A stretch of 64,000 nt of DNA from Actinomycetes bacterium (GTDB lineage: Bacteria > Actinomycetota > Acidimicrobiia > Acidimicrobiales > RAAP-2), in contig JAJYXE010000037.1 in NCBI GenBank assembly GCA_021791145.1, forward strand, positions 1-64,000, in the 5' to 3' direction. Position numbers and translations under genes: made by a program. Positions 8,612-16,577 of the stretch are shown here, in pieces (position 1 is the stretch's first letter; the number at the start of each line of letters is the position of its first letter). The notes beneath the pieces were generated by a model. That model was given only the letters and a program-made list of their open reading frames with translations. It made no database searches and was not told the origin of the DNA.

Positions 8612-9280
8612 ATGGCATCGGTGAACGGCGACGACGGCGTCGCCCGCGCCGCCCCTCGGAGTCCGGGCAAAAGGACCCTCTCGCCCCTGCTCGGCCCGCA
8701 CGCGGTGCTCGTGCCGGTCAAGTCCTTCGCTCAGGCGAAGCGCCGGCTCACCCAAGAGCTGCGAGACGACGACCGCCGAGCGCTCGTCCGCCGTATGGCC
8801 GAGCGCGTGCTGAGTGCGGCGGCACCGCTGCCGGTCGCCGTCGTCTGCGACGACCGCGAGGTGGCCGACTGGGCGCGGGGACGGGGAGCGCTGGTGCTCT
8901 GGGAGCCAGGACGCGGACTCAACGGCGCGGTCCAGTCGGGTGTCGCCCAGCTCGAGGCGATGGGCGTGCGACGTGTAGTCGTGGCACACGCTGACCTGCC
9001 CCTCGCTCAGGACCTCCCGGTCGTCGCACGCTTCGACGGGATCACGCTGGTCCCCGACCGCAGGGACGACGGCACCAACGTGATCGGGCTCCCCGTCGGC
9101 ACCGGCTTCTCCTTCTCGTACGGGCCGGGCTCGTTCGCACGCCACCGCGCAGAGGCCGAGCGGCTCGGACTGAAAGTCCGAGTCCTGCGAGAGCCGACGC
9201 TCTCCTTCGACGTCGACTGGCCGAGCGACCTTGCCGACATCGGTGACGGCACGAGCGGCCGGCCGTCGAGGTCCGGCTAG
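8612..9280 (+). CDS. cofC: 2-phospho-L-lactate / phosphoenolpyruvate guanylyltransferase (coenzyme F420 biosynthesis)
   Basis: About 222 residues. LVPVKSFAQAKRRLT, DDREVADWA, LNGAVQSGV, VVVAHADLPLA and the ending YGPGSFARHRAEAERLGLKVRVL...FDVDWPSDL are the CofC/FbiD motifs. This GT-A-like nucleotidyltransferase charges 2-phospholactate (archaea) or PEP (mycobacterial FbiD) with GTP to make the F420 side-chain donor. It implies the cell makes F420, although no other F420 genes are in the window. The start is chosen as the ATG at 8612 just past the divergent gpsA start. No convincing Shine-Dalgarno is present, so the first ~30 residues are uncertain. Confidence 0.88.
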   Translation: MASVNGDDGVARAAPRSPGKRTLSPLLGPHAVLVPVKSFAQAKRRLTQELRDDDRRALVRRMAERVLSAAAPLPVAVVCDDREVADWARGRGALVLWEPGRGLNGAVQSGVAQLEAMGVRRVVVAHADLPLAQDLPVVARFDGITLVPDRRDDGTNVIGLPVGTGFSFSYGPGSFARHRAEAERLGLKVRVLREPTLSFDVDWPSDLADIGDGTSGRPSRSG

Positions 9281-9323
9281 CAGCGAACGCGCAGACGCGA
9301 ACGTGCAGGCGTGAGGCGCGGAG

Positions 9324-9364
9324 CGGCCGGGTCCCCGGAGCGACGTCCTCTGGGAGCCCGGCCG
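9324..9364. terminator. Hairpin between convergent cofC and the H1-like gene
   Basis: CGGCCGGG-TCCC (9324-9335) pairs with GGGA-(g)-CCCGGCCG (9352-9364), a 12-bp GC stem with one bulge, 44 bp after the cofC stop and 59 bp before the stop of the convergent gene. There is no T-tract on either side, so termination is an inference from position and symmetry. Confidence 0.45.
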
Positions 9365-9422
9365 TCCAGCGCCTTCCTTGCTGCAGGCACGCTCTCGCCG
9401 AACGGCGCCGGCCTGCTGGGGG

Positions 9423-10055
9423 TCAGGCCGTTGCCGGGGTCGTCGCCTTCGTCGTCCTCCTCGCGGCCGTCCTGCGGACCGGCCGCGGGGCCGCGGTCCT
9501 GGCGGCGGTCGCCCGCTTCGCCGTGGTCCTCTTCGCCGTGGTCCGCTTCGTCGTGGTCTTCTTCGCCGTGGTCTTCTTCGCGGGCGCCTTCTTGGTGGTC
9601 CTCTTGGCCGTCGCGCTCGTGCGCTTTGCCGTGGTCTTCTTCGCGGCCACCTTCCTGGTCGTGCGCTTGGCCGTCGCGCGAGTCCCAGACGTCGCGCGTC
9701 CCGCGCTGGTCCGTTTGGCCGTGGTCTTCTTCGCGGCCACCTTCCTGGTCGTGCGCTTGGCCGGCGCACGCGTCGCGGTGGTCTTCCTCGCGGTGGCCCG
9801 CTTCGCGGCGGTCTTGCGGGCCGGTGCCCTCGTCGCCGTGGTCTTGCGGGCCGTGGTCTTGCGGGCCGTGGTCTTGCGGGCCGGCGCCCTCGTCGCCGTG
9901 GTCTTGCGGGCCGTGGTCTTGCGGGCCGTGGTCTTGCGGGCTCCGGTCGCCCTCCTGGTCGTCTGCTTCACCGCCTTGGACGCCGTGGCCCGCTTGGCCG
10001 TGCTGCGCGTAGACGCCCGCTTCGCGGGCGCTCTCTTGGTTGCGGCATTCGCCAC
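9423..10055 (-). CDS. Histone H1-like Lys/Ala/Thr/Arg-rich DNA-binding protein (free-standing tail)
   Basis: A 210-residue protein made almost entirely of AKRTT/ARKTT/AKKTT/PAKK-type units, with no folded domain. It begins MANAATKRAPAKRAST. This composition matches the C-terminal tail of mycobacterial HupB and eukaryotic histone H1, but the HU domain is missing. It is highly basic and predicted disordered, and most likely coats or condenses DNA and nucleic acid in the cytoplasm (inference). The repeated codon blocks make this stretch prone to length changes. The ATG at 10055 follows GGGAGGTG (minus strand), a good Shine-Dalgarno. A TTGACA on the minus strand (10157-10162) may be part of its promoter, but no clear -10 was found. 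Confidence 0.8.
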   Translation of the reverse strand: MANAATKRAPAKRASTRSTAKRATASKAVKQTTRRATGARKTTARKTTARKTTATRAPARKTTARKTTARKTTATRAPARKTAAKRATARKTTATRAPAKRTTRKVAAKKTTAKRTSAGRATSGTRATAKRTTRKVAAKKTTAKRTSATAKRTTKKAPAKKTTAKKTTTKRTTAKRTTAKRATAARTAAPRPVRRTAARRTTKATTPATA

Positions 10056-10626
10056 AGGTGCACCTCCCTGACTAGGTCAACGCTGACTCGAGGTGGAGCC
10101 TGCGGCAACCGATGCTCCTACGATCGGTCTCCGCATCGCTGCACCGCTTGATTGGTTGTCAACTGGTGCGCCACTCGCCGTCGCTCCTTGTTCTTCGCCG
10201 CGTGGCGCACCACTCTGTCCCCGGCTCGTCGGTGGCACGCGGCACTCGCGTGCGAAAGGACAGTTCCGTGCGATGCGTCTCGGCCGCCTCGCACGTCTCC
10301 GTACCTTCGCGCACCGTCGTCCTGCGCCCACCACGCGTCGGGTTGCACCTATTTTCCGTGTGTCGCGGTGCGCAGGTCAAGCATCGGGCACCTCACGCAT
10401 CGCCGCGCGCGTCGGCGAGCAGCCGTGCCGCGTGACGAGTGATGTCGACGAGCAGTCGGGCGGACGTTCGTGGCGACAGTAGAAGCTGTTGGCACAGTTG
10501 ATGTCTGTGCGGCAGTGTCGTTGTGAGCTGCGTGACGCGCTGGCGCCTGGGTCGCGCTGCCGATGACGATGCGGTCGTGCAAAGAATTTTGAGTGTCAAG
10601 GCCCGGCGCGCCGGCTCGGCACGCCC
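10056..10626. other. Gene-free 570-bp stretch between the H1-like gene and the coupling-protein gene
   Basis: No reading frame here has a convincing start, Shine-Dalgarno or family resemblance. The base composition is visibly lower in GC than the coding sequence around it, with runs such as GCAAAGAATTTTGAGTGTCAAG (10577-10598). A 12-bp palindrome CCGGCGCGCCGG lies at 10603-10614, just before the coupling-protein gene. The stretch must hold the divergent promoters of the H1-like and VirD4-like genes. Given the relaxase nearby it might also contain a transfer origin, but I see no inverted repeat plus nick site that proves it. Confidence 0.5.
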
Positions 10627-12093
10627 ATGATGCCCGGCGCACCTTCGCGCGGCGTCGCTGACACGTTCGCCGAACCGGTTGGCAAGGTGCAGGACGCGGC
10701 GCGTGCTGGACGCGGTCTGTACATCGGTCTCGGAGCGGCGGGATGGGCGTGGGCGGGAGCAGAGCGCGCGATGCTCGTGCTCGGGCCCTCGCGCTCGGGC
10801 AAGACCTCGGCGCTCGTCGTGCCCAACGTCCTGTCGGCACCAGGCGCGGTCGTTGCGACGTCGACGAAGCCCGACGTTCTCCGCTTGACCGCTGGCGCAC
10901 GGTCCGCGGTGGGTTGGTGTCTCGCGTTCGACCCGACCGGGCGGACGGAGCTGCCGCCGGGGGTCCACCGGGTCGGGTGGTCGCCGGTGCATGCGGCCAG
11001 CACATGGCATGGCGCGCTGGGCGTCGCGGACGCCATGGTGCGAACCGCACGGGGACGACCGTCCGGTGCGCTGGGGGCAGGGGCAGAAGGCCACTGGACC
11101 GAGCGGGCGGGCGCGCTGCTCGCGCCGCTCCTGCATGCCGCGTCGCTCGACAAGGTCCCGATGCGAAAGGTGCTCCACTGGGTGGATCGCCACGACGGCG
11201 TGCCCGCGCTCGACGTCCTCGCGGCACGGCTCGGGGACGACGCGGTTCCCACCGACCTCCTTGCCGGCATCCTGAGCACCGACGAGCGAGAGCAGTCGGG
11301 CATCTGGTCGACCGCCTCGGGGATCCTCGCCGCGTACAGGTCTCCTGGCGCGCTGGCATCCACCGAGGCGCCGTTGCTCGACGCCGACGAGTTCTGCAAC
11401 GGACCGCACACCCTCTACGTGTGCGCGCCTGCGGCGCAGCAGCAGCTGCTCGCACCGCTCGTCGTCGCGATGCTCTCCCAGGTCCGGGACGCCGCCTACC
11501 GGCGTGCTTCACGCGACGGGGCACCCGGCGCGCCGAGCGGCGCGCATCCTGTCGTCTTCGCGCTCGACGAAGTGGCCAACATCGCGCCGCTGCCGGACCT
11601 CCCTTCGCTGGTGACCGAGGGTCCGGGGCAGGGTCTCCTCACGCTTGCCTGCCTCCAGGACCTCTCCCAGGCTCGCGCGCGCTGGGGCGAGGAGGCCGAC
11701 GCCTTCGTCTCCCTGTTCGGCACCACGGTCGTGCTGGGAGGCATTGCGGACAGACGGACCCTCGAGGGAATCTCGGCGCTGGGTGGGGACAGAGAGGTGC
11801 GCAGCCGCGCGGTCGGCTTCTCGGAGGGCGCCGGTGGACGGCAGGTGTCTGCGACCGACTCCGCGGTGCTTCGACGCCGGCTGCCCGTGGACGTGGTCGC
11901 CCGAGGAGCGCGGGGGTGGGCCCTGTGCGTCGACGCCCGCAACCGGCTGGGCTGGGTCCGGCTCACCCCGGCTCACGAAACGTGGCCATGGCGGGCGTGC
12001 GTCCCCGCGCCGACGCGCGAGAGGAGCGATCGATCGCTCGGGTCGCCGCGCGTCGCGGCCGACCTCGCGCCCACACCCGCGCGCCAGCGCTGA
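10627..12093 (+). CDS. VirD4/TraG-type conjugative coupling ATPase
   Basis: A 488-residue P-loop ATPase that in conjugation links the relaxase-DNA complex to the transfer channel. Visible motifs are Walker A VLGPSRSGKTSALVVPN (residues ~58-74), PGAVVATSTKPDVL after it, Walker B HPVVFALDEVANIAPLPDLP, and the TraM-recognition region GLLTLACLQDLSQARARWG. It ends with TVVLGGIADRRTLEGISALGG as in TraG/TraD. There is no clear pair of N-terminal membrane helices, only a weak GLYIGLGAAGWAWAG segment, so it may be a soluble coupling protein. It converges on the MobF relaxase, with 21 bp between stops. No other type IV secretion genes are in view. Confidence 0.82.
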   Translation: MMPGAPSRGVADTFAEPVGKVQDAARAGRGLYIGLGAAGWAWAGAERAMLVLGPSRSGKTSALVVPNVLSAPGAVVATSTKPDVLRLTAGARSAVGWCLAFDPTGRTELPPGVHRVGWSPVHAASTWHGALGVADAMVRTARGRPSGALGAGAEGHWTERAGALLAPLLHAASLDKVPMRKVLHWVDRHDGVPALDVLAARLGDDAVPTDLLAGILSTDEREQSGIWSTASGILAAYRSPGALASTEAPLLDADEFCNGPHTLYVCAPAAQQQLLAPLVVAMLSQVRDAAYRRASRDGAPGAPSGAHPVVFALDEVANIAPLPDLPSLVTEGPGQGLLTLACLQDLSQARARWGEEADAFVSLFGTTVVLGGIADRRTLEGISALGGDREVRSRAVGFSEGAGGRQVSATDSAVLRRRLPVDVVARGARGWALCVDARNRLGWVRLTPAHETWPWRACVPAPTRERSDRSLGSPRVAADLAPTPARQR

Positions 12094-12114
12094 TGGGGTG
12101 CCTCGCCGTCGCAA

Positions 12115-13560
12115 TCAGCACCCGCGGTCCAGTCCGCGGGCGACCTCGAGCTGCCGGCCACGCTCGAGGTCGCGTCTTCGGCCCAGCCTCTTGAGCGACT
12201 CCTCAATCACCCGCGCGGTCGCCAGGTGGTCGGAGAGGCGCCGACTCGGGAGCGCTGCCAGCTCGGCACGCGTCTCTGCGCCGAGCGCTCGCGACGGATC
12301 GCGCACCCCCCATCGCGCGCGGTAGCGCGCGATCGAACCCGCCGCGCCCATCCAGATCTCGAGCGACTCGGGGGAGGCAGGGCGCGGGCCGAGCAGCGCA
12401 CGCAGATGCGCCGGCGGGACCACGGCTCCCGGCGCGTGCCGCCGCTCGGCGACCCCGCAGCCAACGCCCCATTCGGCGAGCATGTCGACACATCGCGACA
12501 CGTCGTCTGCGGGCGCTCCTTTCCGGAGCGATCGAGCCCACGCAACGAGCGCGTCGCGCCTGGCGACCCCGCGACTGCCCGTCTCGAAGATCGACCCCGC
12601 GAAGCGGTGTTCGTCGACGTGCTCGAGGGAGACCGACCGCGCCGCGCCGTCGATCGCGAGCTCACCCGTCCAGCCCGCTTCCCGTGCGGCTGCACGCCAC
12701 CGGGCGCGCAGCTCGTCGACGGAGGGCGCCGGCCGTTTCGGCTCTCGCGTCGCCGCCCATGCGACGGCCCGCGCGCGACGCGAGGGCGACGGGTGAGCCG
12801 AGCGCGCGCCAAGATAGGCGAGGATCTCCGCGCGCCGGTTCGACAAGGCGCCGAGCACGGCCGGGCCCACCGAGGAGAGCTCCCAGCTCCCCGAGGCCCT
12901 CGGCGACCAGTCGAGGCCCGTACGGGCGGTGACGCCATGGCGGAGCGCCGCGTCGTAGAGCGCCCCCGCCGCATGTGCGTGCGCGTACAACCCGCGCCCG
13001 TCGAGGGCCCGCCAGCGCCCGTCGCTGCCCTGGGCGAGGTTGGCCACGACCACGTGGGAGTGGAGGTGCGGATCGAGCGCCCTGCTCGTCCCGTGAGTGA
13101 ACACCGCCGCGACGAGCCCGCACGCGGCGTTCGCCGTGCGCCCCTCGGCCGAGGTGACCCGCACCGCGGCGGCGTGGAGCGCCACGTAGCTGGTCGCTGC
13201 CACGAGCGCGTCGTCGTGCGCCGCACGCACCGCGGCCGCCGTGTCCGGTTCACCGAGCGCCGACAGCGCGCTCACCGACTTGGGCGCGGCGAACGTGAGG
13301 TCGTACGCGCAGACGGTGGTCTCGCGCAACCGGAGCTGATGGCGACCGGAGGGATGCCGGCCGGAGAGCACGGCCGCCAGCGCGTCCGCGTCCACCGTGC
13401 CGCGCAGCGCAAGTCCTTCCGCACCGGCACCCAGCCAACGACCCCCCGGACCCGACGGCCGCGCCCGCGCGCCGCCGGCGGTCGGCAGGGCCAGGTCTGC
13501 GGCGAGGTCTGCCAGGTAGTACCGACCGGTGCGGTCAGCGACCCGGGCCACGCGAAGCAC
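12115..13560 (-). CDS. MobF-family relaxase (TrwC/TraI N-terminal domain only)
   Basis: A 481-residue conjugative relaxase. The start MLRVARVADRTGRYYLADLAADLA gives the catalytic tyrosine pair at the family position, confirming the GTG at 13560. TTVCAYDLTFAAPKSVSALSALG is relaxase motif II. DPHLHSHVVVANLAQ is the metal-binding three-histidine motif. After the relaxase fold (about 300 residues) the protein ends in ~180 residues without the RecD-like helicase (no Walker motifs), so it is much shorter than TraI/TrwC. The missing helicase could be a natural short form or a decayed element. It lies 67 bp downstream of pafBC on the same strand. Confidence 0.85.
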   Translation of the reverse strand: MLRVARVADRTGRYYLADLAADLALPTAGGARARPSGPGGRWLGAGAEGLALRGTVDADALAAVLSGRHPSGRHQLRLRETTVCAYDLTFAAPKSVSALSALGEPDTAAAVRAAHDDALVAATSYVALHAAAVRVTSAEGRTANAACGLVAAVFTHGTSRALDPHLHSHVVVANLAQGSDGRWRALDGRGLYAHAHAAGALYDAALRHGVTARTGLDWSPRASGSWELSSVGPAVLGALSNRRAEILAYLGARSAHPSPSRRARAVAWAATREPKRPAPSVDELRARWRAAAREAGWTGELAIDGAARSVSLEHVDEHRFAGSIFETGSRGVARRDALVAWARSLRKGAPADDVSRCVDMLAEWGVGCGVAERRHAPGAVVPPAHLRALLGPRPASPESLEIWMGAAGSIARYRARWGVRDPSRALGAETRAELAALPSRRLSDHLATARVIEESLKRLGRRRDLERGRQLEVARGLDRGC

Positions 13561-13627
13561 GGCGCTCTAGTCCGCCAACGCCGAAGTGGTTGGGGTGATG
13601 CGGCCGAGTCCTTTCTCCCCAAGCAGC

Positions 13628-15646
13628 TCACTCTCCATCGCCTTCATGTTCTTCTATTGTATCTGAGTACACCCTGCGCAGGAGCCGGGTCGCCGCCTGC
13701 GGACCGGCGGCGGTGCCGTGTGCAGGGGCGACGACGCGCGCCCGGGGGCCCGCCTGGAGGAGCAGCCGCTCGAGCCACGCGCGTCCGCCCACCGCCAGGG
13801 TGAGCTCGACCGAGGACCCCGGGCCCGGCCGCTCGTCGAGCACCGGCACCGAGTCCGCCACCCACCGTGCGTCGCCGTCGCACAGGACGGTCACTGCCTC
13901 AGCACTGGGGCCCGGGACGAACACCTTCTCTCCCGGACGCAGCTCGGGGTGCGGCTCGGCCGGCACGCCGCGCGGGCGCACCTCGCGGATCCGATCGATG
14001 CGGAAGCGCCGCACTCCCTGTGCGCGCTGACAGTACGCGTCGAGGTACCAGTGGCCTTCGAGCGATACGACGTCGAGCGGGTCGACGACGCGCGCCGTGG
14101 TCTCGTCCGCGGACGCGGAGTGGTACACGATCTCCGCTTGCTCATGGCGCGCGGCCACGGCCTGCACCGCCTCGAGCAGCGGGGGCGCGTCGATCCGAAT
14201 GACGAGGCGGCGCTGGTCGCCGAGGACGGCGTCGAGCTTGTGCAGCGCCCGGCTGAGGGCGCCGTTCCGGTCAGCGCCGGGGACCGCGAGGATCGTGCGG
14301 GCGGACGCGGCGAGCGCCAGGCCCTCGGCGGGGGTGAGCCGCCGCGGCCGGGAGAGATCCTTTGGGAGGAAGGCCTGCACGCGCTCGTCGCTCACCACGA
14401 TCTCGAGCAGCGTGTCCGGCGTGTACGGCGGGGTGCCGCAGCACGCGGCGAGCTCGAGCTCGTGCACCACCTCCTCGGGCGTCGTGGAGAAGCGCTGGGC
14501 GAGCTCGGCGATCGGCGCCTCGCCGGCCTCAGCGAGCCAGGCGACGATCGCGAGGAGCCGCCTCAGCCGCGCGCGTGGCGCGGCCGCGGCCGGCCGCGCC
14601 TTCGTCCCCGCGCGGAGACGGGGTCCAGCGTGCGCGCCAGCGGGCGCGCCACCGTGCGCTCCGACGGGCGCGCCGACGAGCCGGCTGCGCCCACCCTGGA
14701 GGGGAACCTGCTCGGGCACGCCCCGCCCGGTTGCCGCGGCGATCTCGTTCAGCCACGAGACGACGGCCTTACGGGCCCAGGGCGGCCCCACGACCTCCGC
14801 GTGGTCGAGGAGCCCGAGGACCCAGGACCGGAGCACCGCGAAGTTGGTGACCCCGAGGCTGAGGAGGACCGACCCGTCCTCGGACCGCGCGCGGACCGCG
14901 CGCTCGCCCACCTCTGCGACCACGCGGGGCCCCTCCACCGCGTCGACCCTGACGAGCACCTGGTCGCCGTCCTCGTCGACCCGCCAGGGTTCGGCCGTGG
15001 CGTCGCCGGGGTTGAAGCCCGGGGGCACGGCCCCGCTTCCGGGCGGGCCCGGCGCGGCGAGCGACTCGATGCGGTCGACCCGGAAGGTGCGGGCCGCCTG
15101 GCGTGCGCGGTCCCAGCCGACGAGGTACCAGCGCCCAGCGCGGAACTCGAGGGTGGCCGGGGCGACGGCGCGCGGCGTTCCGTGGTAGGTGAAGCGCGTC
15201 TCGGCCTGCGACCGCACCGCGTCGAAGAGCGGGACGAGCGCGCCCGGCGCGTCGACCTGTGCGACCGTCGCGACCTCTGCGACACCCGACGCGCCCAACT
15301 TCGCCAGCGCGTCCCTGCCGCTAGGATCGCCGAGGTGGACGCCGGCGACGGCGAGGTGCAGTGCCGCCTGCTCGTCGGGCGCGAGCTCGAGGTCAGGCAG
15401 GTAGAAGGCGTCGGGATCGATCCGGTAGCCGTACTGCGCGGGCCCCTCGATCGGCTCGGTCACCACGGGGATCCCCTCGTCGCGCAGGATGCGCTTGTCG
15501 CGCTCGAACGCCTGGCGCCGAGCCGCGTGCGCCTCCGGATAGCCGGGGACCATGGCGGCGACCTCGTCCAGCGTGCGCGGCGTAGCGGTGTGGAGCAGGA
15601 CGAGCACGAGGTCAGTCAGTCGTTCGAGCCGATCGAGCGTCGCCAT
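13628..15646 (-). CDS. pafBC: PafB-PafC fusion, WYL-domain DNA-damage transcription activator
   Basis: A 672-residue protein with two tandem copies of HTH plus WYL. Copy one runs over residues ~1-320: MATLDRLERLTDLVLVLLH, then WYL segment RAGRWYLVGWDRARQAARTFRVDRI. After an Ala/Gly/Pro-rich linker (~325-370), copy two has ARLRRLLAIVAWLAEAGEAPIAELAQRF and SLEGHWYLDAYCQRAQGVRRFRIDRI. In mycobacteria PafB and PafC are separate and act as a heterodimer that binds ssDNA and turns on the RecA-independent damage response; natural fusions are known in Arthrobacter. The proteasome genes that often neighbour paf genes are not in the window. Confidence 0.88.
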   Translation of the reverse strand: MATLDRLERLTDLVLVLLHTATPRTLDEVAAMVPGYPEAHAARRQAFERDKRILRDEGIPVVTEPIEGPAQYGYRIDPDAFYLPDLELAPDEQAALHLAVAGVHLGDPSGRDALAKLGASGVAEVATVAQVDAPGALVPLFDAVRSQAETRFTYHGTPRAVAPATLEFRAGRWYLVGWDRARQAARTFRVDRIESLAAPGPPGSGAVPPGFNPGDATAEPWRVDEDGDQVLVRVDAVEGPRVVAEVGERAVRARSEDGSVLLSLGVTNFAVLRSWVLGLLDHAEVVGPPWARKAVVSWLNEIAAATGRGVPEQVPLQGGRSRLVGAPVGAHGGAPAGAHAGPRLRAGTKARPAAAAPRARLRRLLAIVAWLAEAGEAPIAELAQRFSTTPEEVVHELELAACCGTPPYTPDTLLEIVVSDERVQAFLPKDLSRPRRLTPAEGLALAASARTILAVPGADRNGALSRALHKLDAVLGDQRRLVIRIDAPPLLEAVQAVAARHEQAEIVYHSASADETTARVVDPLDVVSLEGHWYLDAYCQRAQGVRRFRIDRIREVRPRGVPAEPHPELRPGEKVFVPGPSAEAVTVLCDGDARWVADSVPVLDERPGPGSSVELTLAVGGRAWLERLLLQAGPRARVVAPAHGTAAGPQAATRLLRRVYSDTIEEHEGDGE

Positions 15647-15675
15647 CGGGCAAAGCGTAGGGCGCCGTTGCGAGC

Positions 15676-16557
15676 ATGACCCCGGCCACCGCCACCGCCG
15701 CCCAGAGCGTGCCCCCGTTCGCGCTCCACCCGGCAGCGTGGGCGGGTGTCCTCGCGTGCTGCGCGCTCTTTGCGTGGTGGCTGCGCGATCCCCGTCACCG
15801 CGCGACGCGGGGGCAGGTCTGGTCGTTCGTTGCCGCCATGGCCGCACTGCTCGCAGCCACCACCTGGCCGCTCGCAGGGCTGGCCGCCCACCGTCTCCTC
15901 GTCGCGCTCGTCGTCCAGCGCCTGCTGCTCCTGCTCGCCGTGCCGCCGCTGCTGCTGGCGGCGGTGCCGCGACCGCTCGTCGCGTCGCTCACCCGGCCGG
16001 CGTTCCTCGACGCGCTCGCTCGGGTATGCAGCCGTCCCGCGCCGGCGGTCGCGATCGTGACCGCGGTGGCGATGGGCACGCTGAACGTGCCGGCTGTCGT
16101 CCTCCAGTCTCACTCCGCGGTCGCGCGGGGGGGCTTCGACCTGCTCGTGCTCGGCGCAGGCATCGTGCTGTGGATGCCGGTGCTGCGGCCGGTGCCCGCG
16201 ACGGGCGCGGGCTCTGCGCTCGCCCGGGCCGGCTACCTGGTCGTCCAGTCCATCGTGCCGAGCTTCCTCTCGGTCGTGTGGATCTTCGCCCGGCACCCGC
16301 TGTACCCGCCCTACGCGCACGAGCGGGCGTTCTCGTTGAGCCCGCTCGCGGATCAGGAGCTCTCGGGCTTCGTCGCGAAGCTCGGCACGATCGTCGTCTT
16401 GTGGACCGTCGCGTTCGTCGTCGTCATGAAGGCGGAGCGCGTCGCCGAGCACGGGGGTGACCCCGAGCCGCTCACCTGGGCGGACGTCGAGCGAGAGCTC
16501 GAGCGGGTCGCGCGCCGCGAGCGTCAGGGAGGCGGCGCGCGCCCGAAGAGCGGCTGA
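15676..16557 (+). CDS. ctaG: Cytochrome c oxidase assembly protein, caa3-CtaG family
   Basis: A 293-residue membrane protein with about seven transmembrane helices. It begins with a periplasmic-facing HPAAWAGVLACCALFAWWL and includes HRLLVALVVQRLLLLLAVPPLLL, typical of the caa3_CtaG family (the conserved H...Q and metal-site histidines), then SIVPSFLSVVWIFARHPLYPPYA near helix 6. Family members help insert copper or heme into cytochrome oxidase. The hydrophilic C-terminal ~50 residues (MKAERVAEHGGDPEPLTWADVERELERV) are cytoplasmic and fit the family. It is divergent from pafBC (29 bp between starts) and convergent with pilC. No oxidase subunit genes are adjacent. Confidence 0.82.
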   Translation: MTPATATAAQSVPPFALHPAAWAGVLACCALFAWWLRDPRHRATRGQVWSFVAAMAALLAATTWPLAGLAAHRLLVALVVQRLLLLLAVPPLLLAAVPRPLVASLTRPAFLDALARVCSRPAPAVAIVTAVAMGTLNVPAVVLQSHSAVARGGFDLLVLGAGIVLWMPVLRPVPATGAGSALARAGYLVVQSIVPSFLSVVWIFARHPLYPPYAHERAFSLSPLADQELSGFVAKLGTIVVLWTVAFVVVMKAERVAEHGGDPEPLTWADVERELERVARRERQGGGARPKSG

Positions 16558-16577
16558 CCGCTCGTGGCGAATGCCTC

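Noticed and set aside
10157..10162. TTGACA as a firm promoter for the H1-like gene
   Set aside because: A good -35, but no acceptable -10 lies 15-19 bases away, so I only mention it.
10393..11524. Several reverse-strand frames over the coupling-protein gene
   Set aside because: Arg/Pro/Ala-rich shadows of a gene with clear Walker motifs on the plus strand.
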